A program made the position numbers and the translations under genes. The notes beneath the pieces were generated by a model that did not search any database, was not told the DNA's origin, and saw only the letters and a program-made list of their open reading frames with translations. 64,000 nt of DNA from Xiphias gladius (taxonomy: Eukaryota; Chordata; Actinopteri; Istiophoriformes; Xiphiidae), in NCBI RefSeq assembly GCF_016859285.1, contig NC_053404.1, positions 17,095,605 through 17,159,604 on the forward strand, given 5' to 3'. Every line of letters begins with the position of its first letter. Positions within the stretch are counted from its first letter, which is position 1. Of the stretch, positions 13,215 to 28,200 are shown piece after piece.

Positions 13215-16200
13215 TCAACCTTGGTCTCCAATGTCGTTGTCCACAGGGGGTGGGACGTTGGGCATTACCGTGCTGCCAGTTCCTGCTGTAAGGTAGCCTG
13301 CTACTCCTGGACCTACAGGTGACGATAAGGTAGATAAAATACAGTGCAGGTGTGACTTATGAGGACATTTGGAGCACTAATGGTGAGCTACAATGATGTA
13401 CTAAACTACAGGACATGAACTAGTAGTTTGTGTGTGGGGACAATGACTGCAACGTTCATACTTTGGCTCCAGTAAATGACTACATTTACATGAACTGCAA
13501 TATTCCAACTATTGACTCCTTGACTTAAATATTATCATGAATGATGGAGGTGGAGCCATCGTCTTAGGTTCTGCTTTTGTTCCCGCAGTACTCCGACCCC
13601 TTTGGGGGAGTACACCATTTACTAGACACTTAAAAATCTAGTGTAGCATTAACGGCTGCACAAATTAATCTCAGGAACTGGAAGACGGCTGGAGTACCTC
13701 CTTTTCAGGAATAGATGACAGAGTTTGAAAAAGTTGTTTTCACAGAGTGCATTATAATAATAGTACAAAAAGAAAATCTGCTGAAGTGGAGCATTTATAT
13801 TTTCTTACAAATTCATAAGTGAAGGATGAGGAAGACGTATACTGATTTCCATGTGGAATTTAAGCATTTGTAGTTTCTCTCAGAATTTTTTTTTCTCACT
13901 TTTTTAAAATTTCTTACCAAGAAAGCCACTTTAACGCCCTGTTGTTTGTGTCCGTGTTTGCGCTGCTTAGTGGAAAAAAATAGCTCGCTAATCACTACTA
14001 CCACCTCCTGAGGAGTGCTGAAATATAGGTTCAGCAAATCTCCCCCAAAGGGGTCGGAGTACTGAGGAAAACAAAAGCCGAACCTAAGACGATGGGTCCA
14101 CCTTCATCATTCATGATAATATTTAAGTCAACGAGTCAATAATTGCAATATTACAGTTCATCTAAATGTATTTATCAGTACTCTGGGTAAAAAAAAAAAA
14201 TGTATATTATTTTCCAAGCTTTTTATTATTTGACCTAATTTTTTAGGTGCATTTGGGTCTTTGTTGGGGCGGTGTCATTGTACTATAAAACTAACACACT
14301 TGCATTGTATGACACTGAAAAACAGACTCAATTTGGACCACTGATGTCAATTTTTTTTCCTGAAATGCACTTCCACATTAACACTAAGAATCAGAGATAA
14401 TTTCACCTCAACTATCTAAAAAATAGCTTGAAAAAAAAAAAAAAAAAAAAAAGGGAACTTTTTGTGAAGCGGATGGTCAGTTACAGGGCAAACTTTTAAC
14501 ACATTTGCCTCAATTCCTTCTTTTGTTAACTTTCTGTTGAGTCATAGTATAAAGGCACTATTTTTTCCATTGCTGGCTCCATAATGCCACCATTTTAAAC
14601 TTTTTTCAGGCTTTATTGTTTTCCATTTGAAAACAATATTCTTTTCTTACCCACAGCAGACTGGTAACCCCTTGGCCTTTCCCAAATATCACATGGGACT
14701 GTAATCACAGTCATGCGTGAAAGTCAGGGCCATTTTTGCCCGCCAAGTTTTAATACGTCAACTTTCAAAGGCATTTTTGTTAACTCCTGAAACTGGAGTG
14801 TGATTAAGAGCTGGTGGATGAAGATTGTAGGACAAAGTTTTCAGCGCTGCAAAGATGGAGAGGTGGAAATGGAAAAGTAATTGTGGGTCAAAGATGGTGG
14901 TAAAGAGGCAAGGAATGGTTAGGCGTTAGGAGTGAGGTCAAAGTCTACCTGCATCAGAGCAAAGAGAGAGGAGGGCTGTGAGGACCCAGCTCAGGAGTCT
15001 AGAGCCCACCTCGCAGTGGGCTGCTGGCAGCCAGAAGAGAAGGAGTGGATACCCCTGAGGAGGAAATATGGAGGACAACGAGGAAGAGAAGGGCAGAGCC
15101 AGGAAGTTATAGGATGTGGAGAGAAAAAGGGTTGCTGGGTTTAAGCACAAGTGAGGAGTCAGCCACAAGGTGTTTTTTTTAGGATAAGGCAAAGCAAAAG
15201 ATTCAAAAACAGCTCAGAGAAAGACACTTAAGACTTACCTTGTAAGCACTTGGAAAATATTTCAAAGGCTTTGTTTGTTAAGAAACTGTCTGAAGGGTTC
15301 GATAGCAGGTTAAGAAATACTTTACCTGTCAGGTAGCCTGCGGTTTGAGACTCTGAGATGAAAAGATCATGTTTCTGGTCTTTGAAGGCACTCCACACTG
15401 AGGACCTCGCAAGAATTTCATTCACCTGTAAAGCAGTGATTGGCACAGAAGTTCAAATGACATAAATAATCATCACGATGGAAAGAAATTAACAACAGTA
15501 GCTTTCGTTCAAGAGTTTTGATTCATAATCCTATCATACCTGTTCGCCGTACTGCAGACTGCGAGTCATGGACTTGAGAGCCTTTACTATCTGCGCCTTG
15601 GTAGCTGAAGGGTTGTCTAATGTCTCCAGGCCGATTCCTTCCAGTAACTTCAGGAGGTATGGAACTAGCTCCACTCTTAGAGCCTGTTCAGTTCATTAAC
15701 AACATGTAGTATTGGTTAGGCAACAAGGTCATCAAATCTGGTGTAGGAAAATTAAAAACAATAAAGGTGACTTTTTACCTGGGCTACCAGGTCTGTCTGC
15801 TCCTTCTGGAACATGCGATTGAGAGCTTCACAAGCCAATCCAGCCATGTCTGCCCGAACTTTCATCCCGCTCATTAGGGGGCCGATAGTCTCCAGAGAAG
15901 CCATGGAGCGTACACACAGCTACACACAACAAAACAGCTTTAGTTAATGTATCATGTTGCCAGCAGAAGGCAAAGTCAACATTGAGCAACCTGTTCGTAG
16001 TCAAATCAAGTGGTGCTGTGTATATTCTGAAAATGAAAACTGGTCTTTGATTTTCAAGTGTAAATCCCTGATAAATATGTAAAACAAGCTGGCTGAGGTT
16101 AGCCAGGGCTAAGAAATGCTAGTGTAGAAAGCTCTTACTGTATATGAGTCATCTAAGTGACACTTTATTTTTCAGGCCCTGTTTTTTCCAGTTAATTTCC

Positions 16201-19200
16201 TGGAAACTTCTACCTCGTAGTTTATTAGCTGGTAAGTAGTTGTAAACTACCAGGATATTTCCAGGATATTATATGGGAATTGGAGAAACTGTTAGTTGCT
16301 ATAGTTTTTAAGTACCCACATGTTATATATGTGAGTTTTTAAGAAAAAAACTAGGAAATTATGAAGCAGGTGATTGAAAAAAAGTTATTTAACAGAGGTC
16401 AATAACCACTGGAGTGTTCCAGAATGACTAGCAAAAATTCTTTATTTCTATTCTGCATGACTTTGAACTGCCATACATAACAGATCTGCTTGGTCATCAG
16501 TAAATATTAATTTAACTGACCTCTCTGCTGCATATTCGTTGAATTGCATGCTTACCTGTAGGTTTCAGCTGCAGTGGAAATTCATTAGTTTTGTGTTTCA
16601 AATCGATGATGAAAAAAACCACACTCCATACTATTAAATTTTGCAGACTCAGCAGTTATACTTTCAAACATTTCCACAGACCAAACTTGTAAAATAAAGT
16701 CACTCAGTCTGGCCGATTTTCTATCTAACTAAAAAATGAAGAACATTTTTTGACATCTGTTTATGAACTGTTTTTCGCTAACCTACTAAATCATTTCCTA
16801 TTTTTTCTTAAAAACTTCAATATAATGCGTGGGTGCCTAATAACTTTAGGAACTAACACTTTCTGCATTTCCCATATATTAGTACATATGGTATTTATTG
16901 GTATATAAATACCAGCTAATTTTTAGGAAACTGTGAGGAAAGTCTCCAAGAAATATGGGGTCTGTAAAATAAAACTTACCATCATCTATATACTTTGACT
17001 CCTCACCTCATTGTCTGATAGCACGTGGATGAGACGGATGGAACTCTTGGGTACAGCATTGTTCTTGTGGTTGAGAGCTGCCAGGACACGTGGCAGGTGA
17101 CCCAGAGGAGGAACTTGGTCGGCCAGCTGGCTCTGTGTGCTGAACAGACATACTGCTGCTGTGGTAACTGTCTCCAGAGCCTCACCCTGCAGGAAACCAG
17201 AGATATCAGTAAGACGTGTGAGAAAACAGAATAAAAGATTAGGAATTTTGTTTCTGTCTCTCGGTAAAGCAGCTCACATTGGGGTTGTTCTTCTCCAACA
17301 GCTCAGTCAAAGTCTCCAGGAGCGACACCAGGAAATCGCGAGGCTTGCGCAGCACCCAGCCTGGCTGAGCAATGAAGATGCGCAAGAAGACTCCACCAAC
17401 TTCGAGCTCACCCTGTCCTGATCCATAAGCCACCGTGAAGTCCTCTGGTAACTGAGCACACAGAAGAATTTACTGTCATATTAAATCATACACAATAAAT
17501 TACTGTTTTAGTGCAACAATGCATTATTGCACTTACCTTCCAGTTCACGTCAGGATTATCTTTCTGCTGTTTAAAGTGCCTGAGAAAGATTCAAAATAAT
17601 TAAGAACATGACATTGGGTGACATAGAATTCTTCACTATTTCACATTTACTCAACTAGCTATCAGTAAAATATGTCATCAAATTATACGTCGTACTCAAG
17701 CATCATCTCCCGAACAGTGGTGGACACTTTCTCCCTTGAGCTGTCATTCCAGATGAGTTCAGGGTTTTCGTGCGTTCCCTCAAATATGTGCACTGCTGCC
17801 TCGGCGTTGTCTCGCATTGCGTCCATGAACACACCAGGAAGGAAACGCATCAGAGTCAGACGCACCTGGCAGAGAGTAAATGATTAAAACTATTAGGTAG
17901 ATGAGGATATACAACAATGCATTATGATGCATGAATATTTTAATTCTATTGTAATTTTTTTTTTTTCCTGTTCAGACTGACCTTGGGCCCAACCAGCTTG
18001 TCTGAGGTCATTTTGGAGAAGAGCTCTGCAGTCTGTGTCCGAACCTGGGGGTGTGTGCAGTTACAGAAGAGGTCCAGCAAGTATATTAGGGCACCTGGTG
18101 GACAGAGAGATTAACATGAGCATCCGAGCATTCAGAATTCACATAAATATGGAGCACTCTACAAAAAAAAATGTAGAATTACACTGACCTTTGGCCATAG
18201 CCTCTTTGACTATCTTTGTGTTTGATGTCAGTGCATACAGGGTTTCCAGCACCATTTGCCTGCCTAAAAGATGCAAAGATTTTCTTTAAGCCCAGCGATA
18301 CAACACTAGAATAATTCTAGAGAAAGAACAAACACAAATCGTAAGACAGTGAGTTATTTTTTCGTGTCTTAAGAGTATCTTCTTACTGGAGGGGAGTGAG
18401 TGCAGAAGCAACAGAAGGTTGGACAACACCAGAGACTCAGCAATGTTGCTCACACATTCTTGGTTTGATGTCACTGTATTCACAGCCTGCAATATGATTA
18501 AAATGTATGGACTTTAGCAATCAAAGATATTTATTTGAGATATAACAATGCCCAAGAACAGTTGATCCCCACCTCCAAAACCAGCTGCTGCACTCTGCCA
18601 GCTCCATGAACCCGCAACAAAGAGAAGAGCAGCTTGAAATGACCAATGCACTCTGACTCTGAACCTGTAATTATACAGAGATAAGTGTTTAGAAAAGTAA
18701 CACATTGCGTAAATCTGTCTTTTGACTGCAACAACAGGTTGTGTTCTTTAGATAAAGCAGGACCAGAGGAGGTGTTACATCTCACCAGGGTTGTTCTTGA
18801 TGACATTGCGAAGAGCCTCTAAAGCCATCTCAGCAAAGCGAAGCCTCTCAGCGTGCTGCTGGGACTCTACCTTATTACTCTGACTCATGGCCAGGAGAGT
18901 GTGGAGGTACTGGGCCTGGGATCCTACGTAGTCCAGCAGACTGGCTGCAAATGCTTTGGGATACTAAAACAGATGGTTAAACACATTATAGCAATATAAA
19001 AGGTTTTTATCTATTTAATGGTGAAAATAAACCAACTACATGATAAATATGGTTGTTTAAGAACGGAATTTCACACTATTGGTCATGATCTGCTTTATGC
19101 TTTTGTTCCTTTCTTTATTCCCTAAACAGAAGACACTGAGAAAGGGCAAACAATAAAAACACAGATTGGATGTGGTTGTAATTCTATGTTCTTCAACTCA

Positions 19201-22200
19201 CCTCAAGCGGAAAAGTTGGCTGCTCATTGTAGACCCGCACAAATATCTCCCCAACTATCAGCTCTTTGCTGTGATCACTGAACAAAAACTCTGCACCAAA
19301 GCTTTTATCGTTTTCCCCCTGTGAAGAGACGACAGAGACGATGCATATATAACTTTTTTTTTTTTTTTTTTTTTTTTAAGATTAGTCCAATATAGCTTAT
19401 CAATAATTTTTATATTAATATCTATATATGAAATTTCAATCCCTATATAAAAAGTTTGTTACCAGACCCTCTGTTAGGACAATGCTTGCTTTGACTCATT
19501 TGGATCAACCACAAACGCAGGTTTAACCTGTATCATTGTAGCTGTTTGTAATGAACATAAGTCATTCATTCCCTTTCCTTTTTTCTGTTCTTTTTTATAT
19601 TTCTTCAATATGTAAATTGAAGCTCATATGCCACTTGTTATGTATTATTTGTTTGGAAATTAAATAAATTAAATTTGGAAAGGAAAAAAGGATATGTGTC
19701 TTTCCTACCCTCTTGATGTTTCCCTCCTGTTGACCCTCCAGGAACTCCAGCAACTCGGCTCGTGTTCCGTTGTTCCAGATCAGGTACGGGTTCTCCGAGT
19801 TACTATTCAGCAGCTTCAAGACCTAAATGCAAAACAAGGGATGGAGAATTCAGTCTGTTGTGGCTGTTTATATAAATAATTGCTCCGTGACATTCCGTTT
19901 CATCCGTTCAACTGACCTCAGCGGGAGATCCTGTTCCCAGCTTCCTTGAGATATATGGCGTTAACATGGCTGCTAAGCTCTTGCGGACGGTGGGGTTCTC
20001 AGGAGGTGTGCCCTCGATGCCGTTGGTCTCTGAAACAGGATTGTTACCCTCTGGGGTCTGTGGTGTTTGGGTGTAGCCTCCCAGACGGCTGAGAGATACC
20101 AGGCTGAGCTTGGCCAAGCTGTTTGCAACCTCCTGTTGGTTTGTGTCCTGGCTGGCCTGCACGCCGCTCTCCTCCAGAGTGTAGTCGTAGTTGAAGAGGT
20201 GGACCAGCAAGTGCCAAAGCACACCAGCGTGGTACAGATGGGTCTGTAGGAAGAAATCCACTGCGAAGGAGCTGACGCACTGTACTGCCAGGGCTGCAGT
20301 CTTTGGCAGACCCTGAGATAAGACGACAGGAGAGAACATGAAACACTGCCGTGAAAAAAAGACACCACTTTGGTATTTGTAATTGGTTGTCTGGTTCCAG
20401 AACAAGAGTAAGGCTAAAATGTAAGATGCTACTTGTTGTATTTCAACTTGTAGTATGCTTTACTAAATCCTCACCACACAATGACACATCACCGTAAACA
20501 AGCAAACTCATTGCCAAGGTTGACAGGCTTCTGAGCTGCTAGAATGCTGTATGGCAAAATGTCACAAATTTAAATGTCACAAATAGAAATTAATATCCCC
20601 TAACTATATTTCCTTAAAATGGAAGTTGCAGGAGAGAGAAATCTTAAATCTTAAAAACCCTTCCAATATCTATGTAGTCTTTATATTTAAATCAAAGGAG
20701 GAAACCTTAGAACAAGAAACAATTTTTTTTTAAGCAGCTGCATGTTTTAACAATATTACTGGCATATGATAACAGCTTCTGATTGTCTTGCCATGGTCTC
20801 ATTTGTTTATTGTTCTAGTACCAAGATATCACAATTGACTTGGCAACGACATATTGATGTTGAAAAATACTATACAGCACACCTTTTGAAAACTGTTTCA
20901 CCTAGACAAGATGACATAATTAAGAAATTGCACTGAATTGTCGATGATTGCTTTTACAACTGAATTCTGAATTTTTGCTCATTCCCCTTCAAATTCTTGC
21001 TTTCTTAATAAAGAAACAATAGAAGACTGGGAAGAATAAAGTAAACATATTAGATGCAAGATTCTCACCTTTCCATAGTACAAGATATGACATAGGTTCC
21101 TGATGATATTCGGCAGTTCGATGATCTTTTCCCTGCATTCCTCAAACTGGGCTGCTACACTGTAGCACTTACAGATGTGCCCGCACACCTGTGGCACGTT
21201 AAAAATGTTGAAAAAGTGTTAAGGAAATCGTAACAACCTCATCTGTATAGAGCGGTGACTACAGGTGACTAAAGACTCAGTTTTTCGTGATCATTTTACC
21301 TGCACAGCCATGTCATCAGGTTTGCTTGATGCAGTTAATATAGCAACACACCGAGAAAGAGCCTCCAACAACACCTAATTAAATAAGGGCAACAATTTAT
21401 CATTATTTCAGTCACAGTTCCCCACACACCGCAGTACACTGGTCCACAATATGTGTACATACCTCAATGCCGTTCTCGCGGCGTAGCTCCTCTGCATTAA
21501 GAGCTGAGCAGTTGACTGTGTGGAAGGCCAGTTCAGCAGCAGCCGGAAGGAGAGGGGAGGTTTTAGAGAAGAGCTGTTCGTCTTCCGTTTCCATTGTGAT
21601 TGTTTTGATGAGCATGGGGTAACCAGCATATTTGTAGGGTTCCAGTTCTGTTTATAGACAAAGAAGTGGTCAGAGGACAACCAACACTTTTTTACCCAAA
21701 TTCACAATTTTACTGTAATAAACCATTTGTTTATTACAGTACCAAATCAAATGTTTCTTTCCAGATGAATAGGTAGAAAGAACAGTAGCAAAAATTAAAT
21801 CAATCTTAATACCTTGTTTGTGTCGGTTGAACAGGATACTCTGGGTTTTGAGGATGAGGATGATGTTTTCTGGGTCGGGGCCATCCAAGACTCGGGCAGA
21901 CTTTGTGCAGAGGAACTCATAGGCTTTGTTGACTTTCTCAAACATGTCCTGAAAAAGAAAAAAAGAAAAAAAAAAAACAGGTTGGAAACAACTATGAGAA
22001 TATTCTAAGCTCTTACATAAATAATATATCAGTAATGACTGTAATACACACCCTGCCCTCTGGGTTCTTGTCAGGATGGTACTTCTGTGCCAGTCTGAAG
22101 TAAGCTTTCCTGATTTTACTCTCCTCATGCCTGAAGACAAAAATGCCGAACATAAGGGTGCATTTTATGTTCTCTATGTTTAGCCGAACTTGGATCCAAA

Positions 22201-25200
22201 TTTACTTTACTACTTGAAAAACATAAACATTTTTTTCTGTTCTACTATCTGATTAAATATCATAAAGAATTTAGGAGAAGTAATAAAAAATTTAAAGCCA
22301 CTCACTGCCCCTGTCCTTTGGGGAGGTTGAGGACATCGTAGGCATCATCTACAGACATGGAGGGAGGCTTCCTCTCCACTTCCCTCTTCCACGCCTCAAG
22401 AGTGTCTTTTAGCAGCTTCACCTGGAGGGATAATGGTGGTGGATCACAATGTTAAAACAACCCTTTTTTTATTAATAAAAGCAGGGCACTGATAAGGAAC
22501 TACAACCTCGAATAAATAAGGAGAAAAAAAGAGACATACAGCATCTCGAATAGGCCAGTTAGGGAAGCGGGTGGTGTCACACAGATGTCTGAGGTAGTAG
22601 ATGTTGCAGAAGAGCTCATTGTCCAGCTGAGGGAAGCTGATCACAGGAATGGGGCAGTACTGGTAGAGGGCCCGTGTGTTGCTCTGCAGCCTGGGGCTGA
22701 AGTCAGCTACGTGGGCTGCTATCTTCTCAATCATCATGCGCCTGAAACAGAGTTCAAACAGAAACTATTAAAATTCCAATTCTACATTGCCTTTAAGAGT
22801 AGACTAATTTAACACAATAGAGACTAATTTCTACCTCATCTCGCTGCTCCAAATAGCCTCAGGTGTATCAAATTCTCCCAGGAATATCTCAGAGAAGCGC
22901 TCCGCCTCGTAGTTCTCCAAATAACACACCATTGCCTCAGGTAGCGCCGGTCCTAGAACACTACGCTGCACTATGTCCTGACCTTTAGACTGATGAGAGG
23001 GACACAGGCAAATGTTGTTTTCAAAAGAAGGATGGATTCATAAGATACAATCTATTTCAATTTATACTGTAAGAAACTCTGTCTCAAATAAACCAGCATT
23101 ACCTCCTCTGATTTGAAGGCTTGTTTCAAGTGAGTGTACTTCAAGAACCTAAAAGCACAAGAATATCTCAGTGGTCATTATCAACAGCACAAGCACATGC
23201 AAAAGCACAAATATGCAGGGTTCTTCCAAAAGAAGAAAACAGTTGTCATTCTGATCGCTCACTGGCGCCATTGCATAACAGTTTTCTCCTCATCAAGACA
23301 CAGAATATTTAACCTCTAAGTTTTCTCTATATCCACACAGAATCATTTTTCTACATTTATGAACAAGAAGCCAAATACGAAACTGTGGTCTGTAATGTCA
23401 GTGGAATAATTATTATTGTGAAATGCAAAGATATATATACTGTATATTTAGTGCTATGAATCTGCCATTCATCTTGGGTTCATACCAATTATAAGATATT
23501 GCAACATTTATCATTCTTTATTATTTAGTCTGGGAATAATTTTGGCATGTGAGAATGTTGGTACAAAATATTTATGTGTCAGTGGTTTGTGGTGTATCTT
23601 CACCTTGCTACAGGAAGCACGTTGGAGCCAGTGTACATCATGATGAAGAAGAACACCCCAGTTAAATAGAGGCGCTGCAGATTGGGGTTGTCTTGCATCA
23701 CCAGGTACAGAACATTGGCAACCTTTTCCACCAGAATGGGGTCAAAAGTCAACAGCAGCTGGTGAGGACAAAGAAAAACAACGGGAAACCATCAAAATAT
23801 TGTTTAATTTTATTCAGCAATTCACTGTTTTAGATATGACAATTTTAAGGACACAAATATCAGATTCAAATCGTGCAATTACCTGGACAATGTGTGGGAG
23901 ACAAGCATTGTCACTGATCATCCTCTTGATTTTAGGTAAAGGACGGATAATGGCATTATCTAGGTCCCTGAGTAAAAAGTAAATAAACAGATATGTTATA
24001 GTTATTTTCTAATAATTTACTGCTCAAAACAAAACTTACAACGAATAACAAGAATTATAATATATAAGGCATAAAAGAAAGTCGAAAAACAGTATTTTCT
24101 GTACACATACACACAACCACAGAAATTTTGCGTGAACCCCACCTGCTGGGGTAGTAGGAGCACATGGTTATGAGCATGTTAAGGATTAGTGTAGCCAGGT
24201 CGGACTCGTTCATCACTGCCTGTCCTGTGGCCAGGAGGCACCATTTAAGCTGAGGAATGGCCTGCAGGGGGCGCCAACCGTCCATTCCCTGAGCCCAGCA
24301 GCGTGTCTTTGCTGTCAGGACGCCTGTGTTCCAAAACTCCTGCATCTGGAAAGGTAAAAGAAAAAATATAAAAAATAGATAAGCAGGGGTGGTTGCTGCA
24401 AAAGCAAATGAAAAACATAAAAACACACACACAAAAAAATAAACTGCAACAACTGCAGGAGATACAAAAATGAAACAAATAACACTGCAATAACTAGGAT
24501 AATGCAATGTTTACTCAAGATGTCGCCTCCAATACCATCACATTACATTAACTAGCCATTTCTACTCCATTATATAGATATAATATTGACATGATAAAAA
24601 AGTGTTTCATCCATATGAAGTTAAATTCAGTACAAACAAGATGTTATTATATTTATCAGCAACATATTATGTTAGAAGGGCATTTATATTTCCATTTCAT
24701 TACATTTTGATAAGCTGTTGTTAGCAGGGCTTTGTTTGATTTTAGAGTAAAAACTGGAGTTCCCCTAGTGTGGGAACTTTAAAATGATCACATACCTCCT
24801 CAAAACTGAAAGGTCCTCGTCTTTCTTTGTCTGCATTACCAAAGTACCACTCTTTCTCACTCTCCCTCTTCATGTCTGGTGCTGCCTCCAGCACGTTGCT
24901 CTGCGGAAATGAAGAAGACCTCTGTTTGACACTCCAGACAGATTAATTAAAAGATTCTAATACTTGGGTCAATGTTGAATTAAATCTCATCTACAACTCA
25001 CTGAGAACTAAAAAAATAAATAAATAAATAAAAAACCTCAAAAACTACAGTAGCCATGTTTTTACCTGTAGGGGCACAGTAGCTCTGCTGGTATGCAGAT
25101 GGGCCAAGGTCAGCAGGTCCACTAAGATGCGTACTCCATTTGAGTCCATCACCTCCTTCACATTTTTCTGCGGAACAAAAAATGAATTATTATTCAAGAC

Positions 25201-28200
25201 ACAGGCCATGTGGATTAAATGAACATGTAAAGCCACAAGGCACTGTTGCTTTTATTAGCTTACCTTGTTGAGAATGAGTTTGTTGAGAAAGAGGATGAGT
25301 CGGTCTCTTTCCAGTTTGTCTGTACACTGTAACCACAGAAGCGTATTTTAAATTTTATGATTAATCTAAAGCTTGCTGTAATTATGTAAACATCAGTGAC
25401 CGTTTGCCTGTACTCACTCGGTCGAGCATGCCCACAATGTATTTTGTATCTGTGAAGGGGCCAATCTCCTCATAGCACTTGCCATAGACTATAGCGAGTG
25501 CCTGCAGGCACAGGCACTTCATCGTAACTTTGGGTGTAAGCAGAAAGCGATGGTAGAGCTCGTTGAAGAACTCATATCTAAGAGAAAAGAGAAGGAGATA
25601 TAACTTTAAGCATCTGTTGGGATTCAGATCATAATGACAATATTAGTGCAGTTGGTTTCGTTGATGTATTGTGGTCTTACGATCTCTTGATGGCACTCGA
25701 TTCTTCATTTTCATCCTCCTCGAGCAGCAGACGCAGATAATAATCGCCAATCTTGATCTCATCTGAAAGGCACTCATATTTCACCTGTAAATAAGAACAT
25801 ATACAAACAATTTTTTCTTACAGTATATGTATTAGTTTTAGAAATAACCCTGCATTTCTTTGTGGGATTCACAGAAGTATCACAATATACTGGTCCAGCA
25901 TAACACTCAGAGGTATCACACATATTGATGGTTATAATCAAATGGGAGGTATTGACATCCAGACATCAGCGAGTGTGACATACTTCCGCTGAGCACAAAC
26001 CTCAAACTCCTGGTGATTCCAGGAGATGACGGTGGCATTGCCAAGCTCGCGGTCCACGGAGAAGGCGCGCATCTCCCCCTCCAGAGCGTCCCGCAGCTCC
26101 TCCCTTGTTTTCAGGTTCCAGATGAGGTTGGACCGTGCGTGGTCGAGCTGGAATCTTGAGAAAACAGAAAAGCAAGTTAGGATGGTAATTCATCAAATAA
26201 ATAATCTGATAAAATCAGGATGAGCACCACACGTGTCAGACAATGGGGTCAGTATGGCTCTCTCTATGGGGCATGTTATACCTGTAGAGTAACGTACCTG
26301 TAGTAGAAAAGCTCCCAGTTGGCTTCAATCTTTATTCTCTGCCGTCTTTTCCTCAGGATGACAGGCTTTTGGTTTGGGTTCTGAAAACAAACAAAAGACA
26401 CAAAACCTTGAGGGATCCATGTCAATTTATCATTATTCACAGCATTCAATGTTTGTCCTTTTCAACTTATGGCATAAAGAGAGTTGAGAAGTTAAAATGG
26501 CGACAACATGACTCAACATGACCAACATTTTACACAGACAAGAACACCAGAAATAAATGGCACAAGTATGAAGAAAAATGCAAAAAAAAAAAAAAAGCAA
26601 ACATTTTTGAGAATGGAGAAAGGCAGATATTAGAATGATGAGACAAAGAAAAAAAAATCCTAACCTCTAAAAAAAAAAAAAAAAAAAAATGATGTCAAAA
26701 TTGCACCAATATAGAAAATAATTTTATAAAATACAAAAACCAAGATGGGATCCCAAAATTGGGTGCGTTCTGTAACTCTTCGTGGGCGAGACAGGTCTTT
26801 GCCAAGTGCACATTTAAAATAGCTTTTTGCGCATTTTCTGCTTTACAAATTTAGAACCACAATTCCCATAAATGTTTTGCTTCTGTTGCAAAGAGGTTGT
26901 TGCTAATTAAAACCTTACAACTGTAAGTTGCGTACAACTTATTACATGCGGGCTAATAATAAAAATATTGTTGCCTGCTTGGCAAAGGCCCTTCCGTTTA
27001 TGGTAATTATACTCATGACTCAAACTAAATGTGATCATTATTTATTGATGCAAAACACGACAGGTACTCTGAACATGTCCTCTATTGACAGCAGTAAAAG
27101 AAGAGTCGGTTCAAATCTATGCTTTTTTTTATCTATTGTGTAATATATTACTGATTTATTTTTGTTTTGTTGCATTTATCTGAAGAGAGGCATGGAAATT
27201 CCTTGCAGGTGATAGTAGGTCATCGCCTTGTTGAAATTAAAAAACACACTCAATATGCCACATGAAGATGGAAAATGGTTTGGTCAAGACAAAGAATCTG
27301 GACAGAAAACGGCATGGATCCCATTGGCCAGTCCTACTTACCAGGTTATTTCTGTCCTGCTGCATTGTTTGACAGCAGAGAAACCACACAAGACAAGGGG
27401 AGGGTAGGGCAGAGACAACACAGAGAGATTATTGTTCCTCGGATCAAAAAGAGATGAATCGCAACAAAAAGGGTCACAGGTCACTAGTCTAATGATACAA
27501 AGAGACTGACATTTATAAATCTATCACTAAATCCTGCAGATTTATTAGCTGACAATCCACTAGATTCATATATTTTTTCCCAAGACTATCTAATGAATTG
27601 CTAACACCAAATATGCAGGGAGCGTGGGGTGCAAACATAAAATAACGGATGTGATTAGAAAATATTCAGTGAAAGCAAGCCAATCAAAATAAACAGTTGA
27701 TCAGCTTCAGCCATTTTGAATAAATCAACACAAAAGTGTAGAAAAGGAAAACGGAGCCCGATGACATTCAGGTGAAAAAGGATTTGAGTTAAAGCTTTGT
27801 TTGAAAATAGATTTGGTTTTGTTGACAAGCTAGAGAGCAGGAAATATTGGCCTAACATATTACTTAACAGTTCAGCTGACACCATCAACCACCACCCGCC
27901 CACACACTTTTTGTAAGAATGACACACAGAGATTCAGTCTGAATTGCCTTACATCTACTACGTGCAATTTTGACATTTAGTCCAAACGTCATCACATCTG
28001 CATCCTAACAGGGGTATTCTTTAAAAGAGAGAGGTGCACTTTGAATTTAAATAACACGTTGGTCACATTCACCACAAAAATAAACTATGGTGAACTGACA
28101 AAATACAACAGTAATGGAAAACTTTTGTCATACCTAAATAGAAAATGTCTGTTAAAAGTACTGTATATAAAAAGCTGCACATGCAGTTTGAACAGTAGAT

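Larger units (their letters stand above)
13215..21647 (-). other. dnajc13: DNAJC13 exons, C-terminal block (19 exons)
   Basis: Exons in transcript order: 21463-21647, 21300-21374, 21069-21188, 19917-20312, 19709-19822, 19202-19318, 18786-18963, 18573-18664, 18387-18486, 18189-18263, 17982-18094, 17696-17865, 17537-17579, 17278-17451, 17007-17186, 15779-15919, 15540-15683, 15326-15425, 13215-13312. IWN motifs are [12 protein letters not shown] (19.8 kb) and [12 protein letters not shown] (17.75 kb). Exon 18189-18263 needs the first of two AG acceptors four bases apart; the second would shift the frame. The C-terminus reads [16 protein letters not shown] across the final intron, as in human. 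Helical (armadillo-like) repeats are expected from the family. Confidence 0.95.

Noticed and set aside
14940..15140. GC-richer stretch with a possible donor (GATGCAG, then gtagac on minus) that might be an extra DNAJC13 exon
   Set aside because: Exons 15326-15425 and 13215-13312 already join in phase and match the human C-terminus; no acceptor and frame combination adds a sensible peptide.
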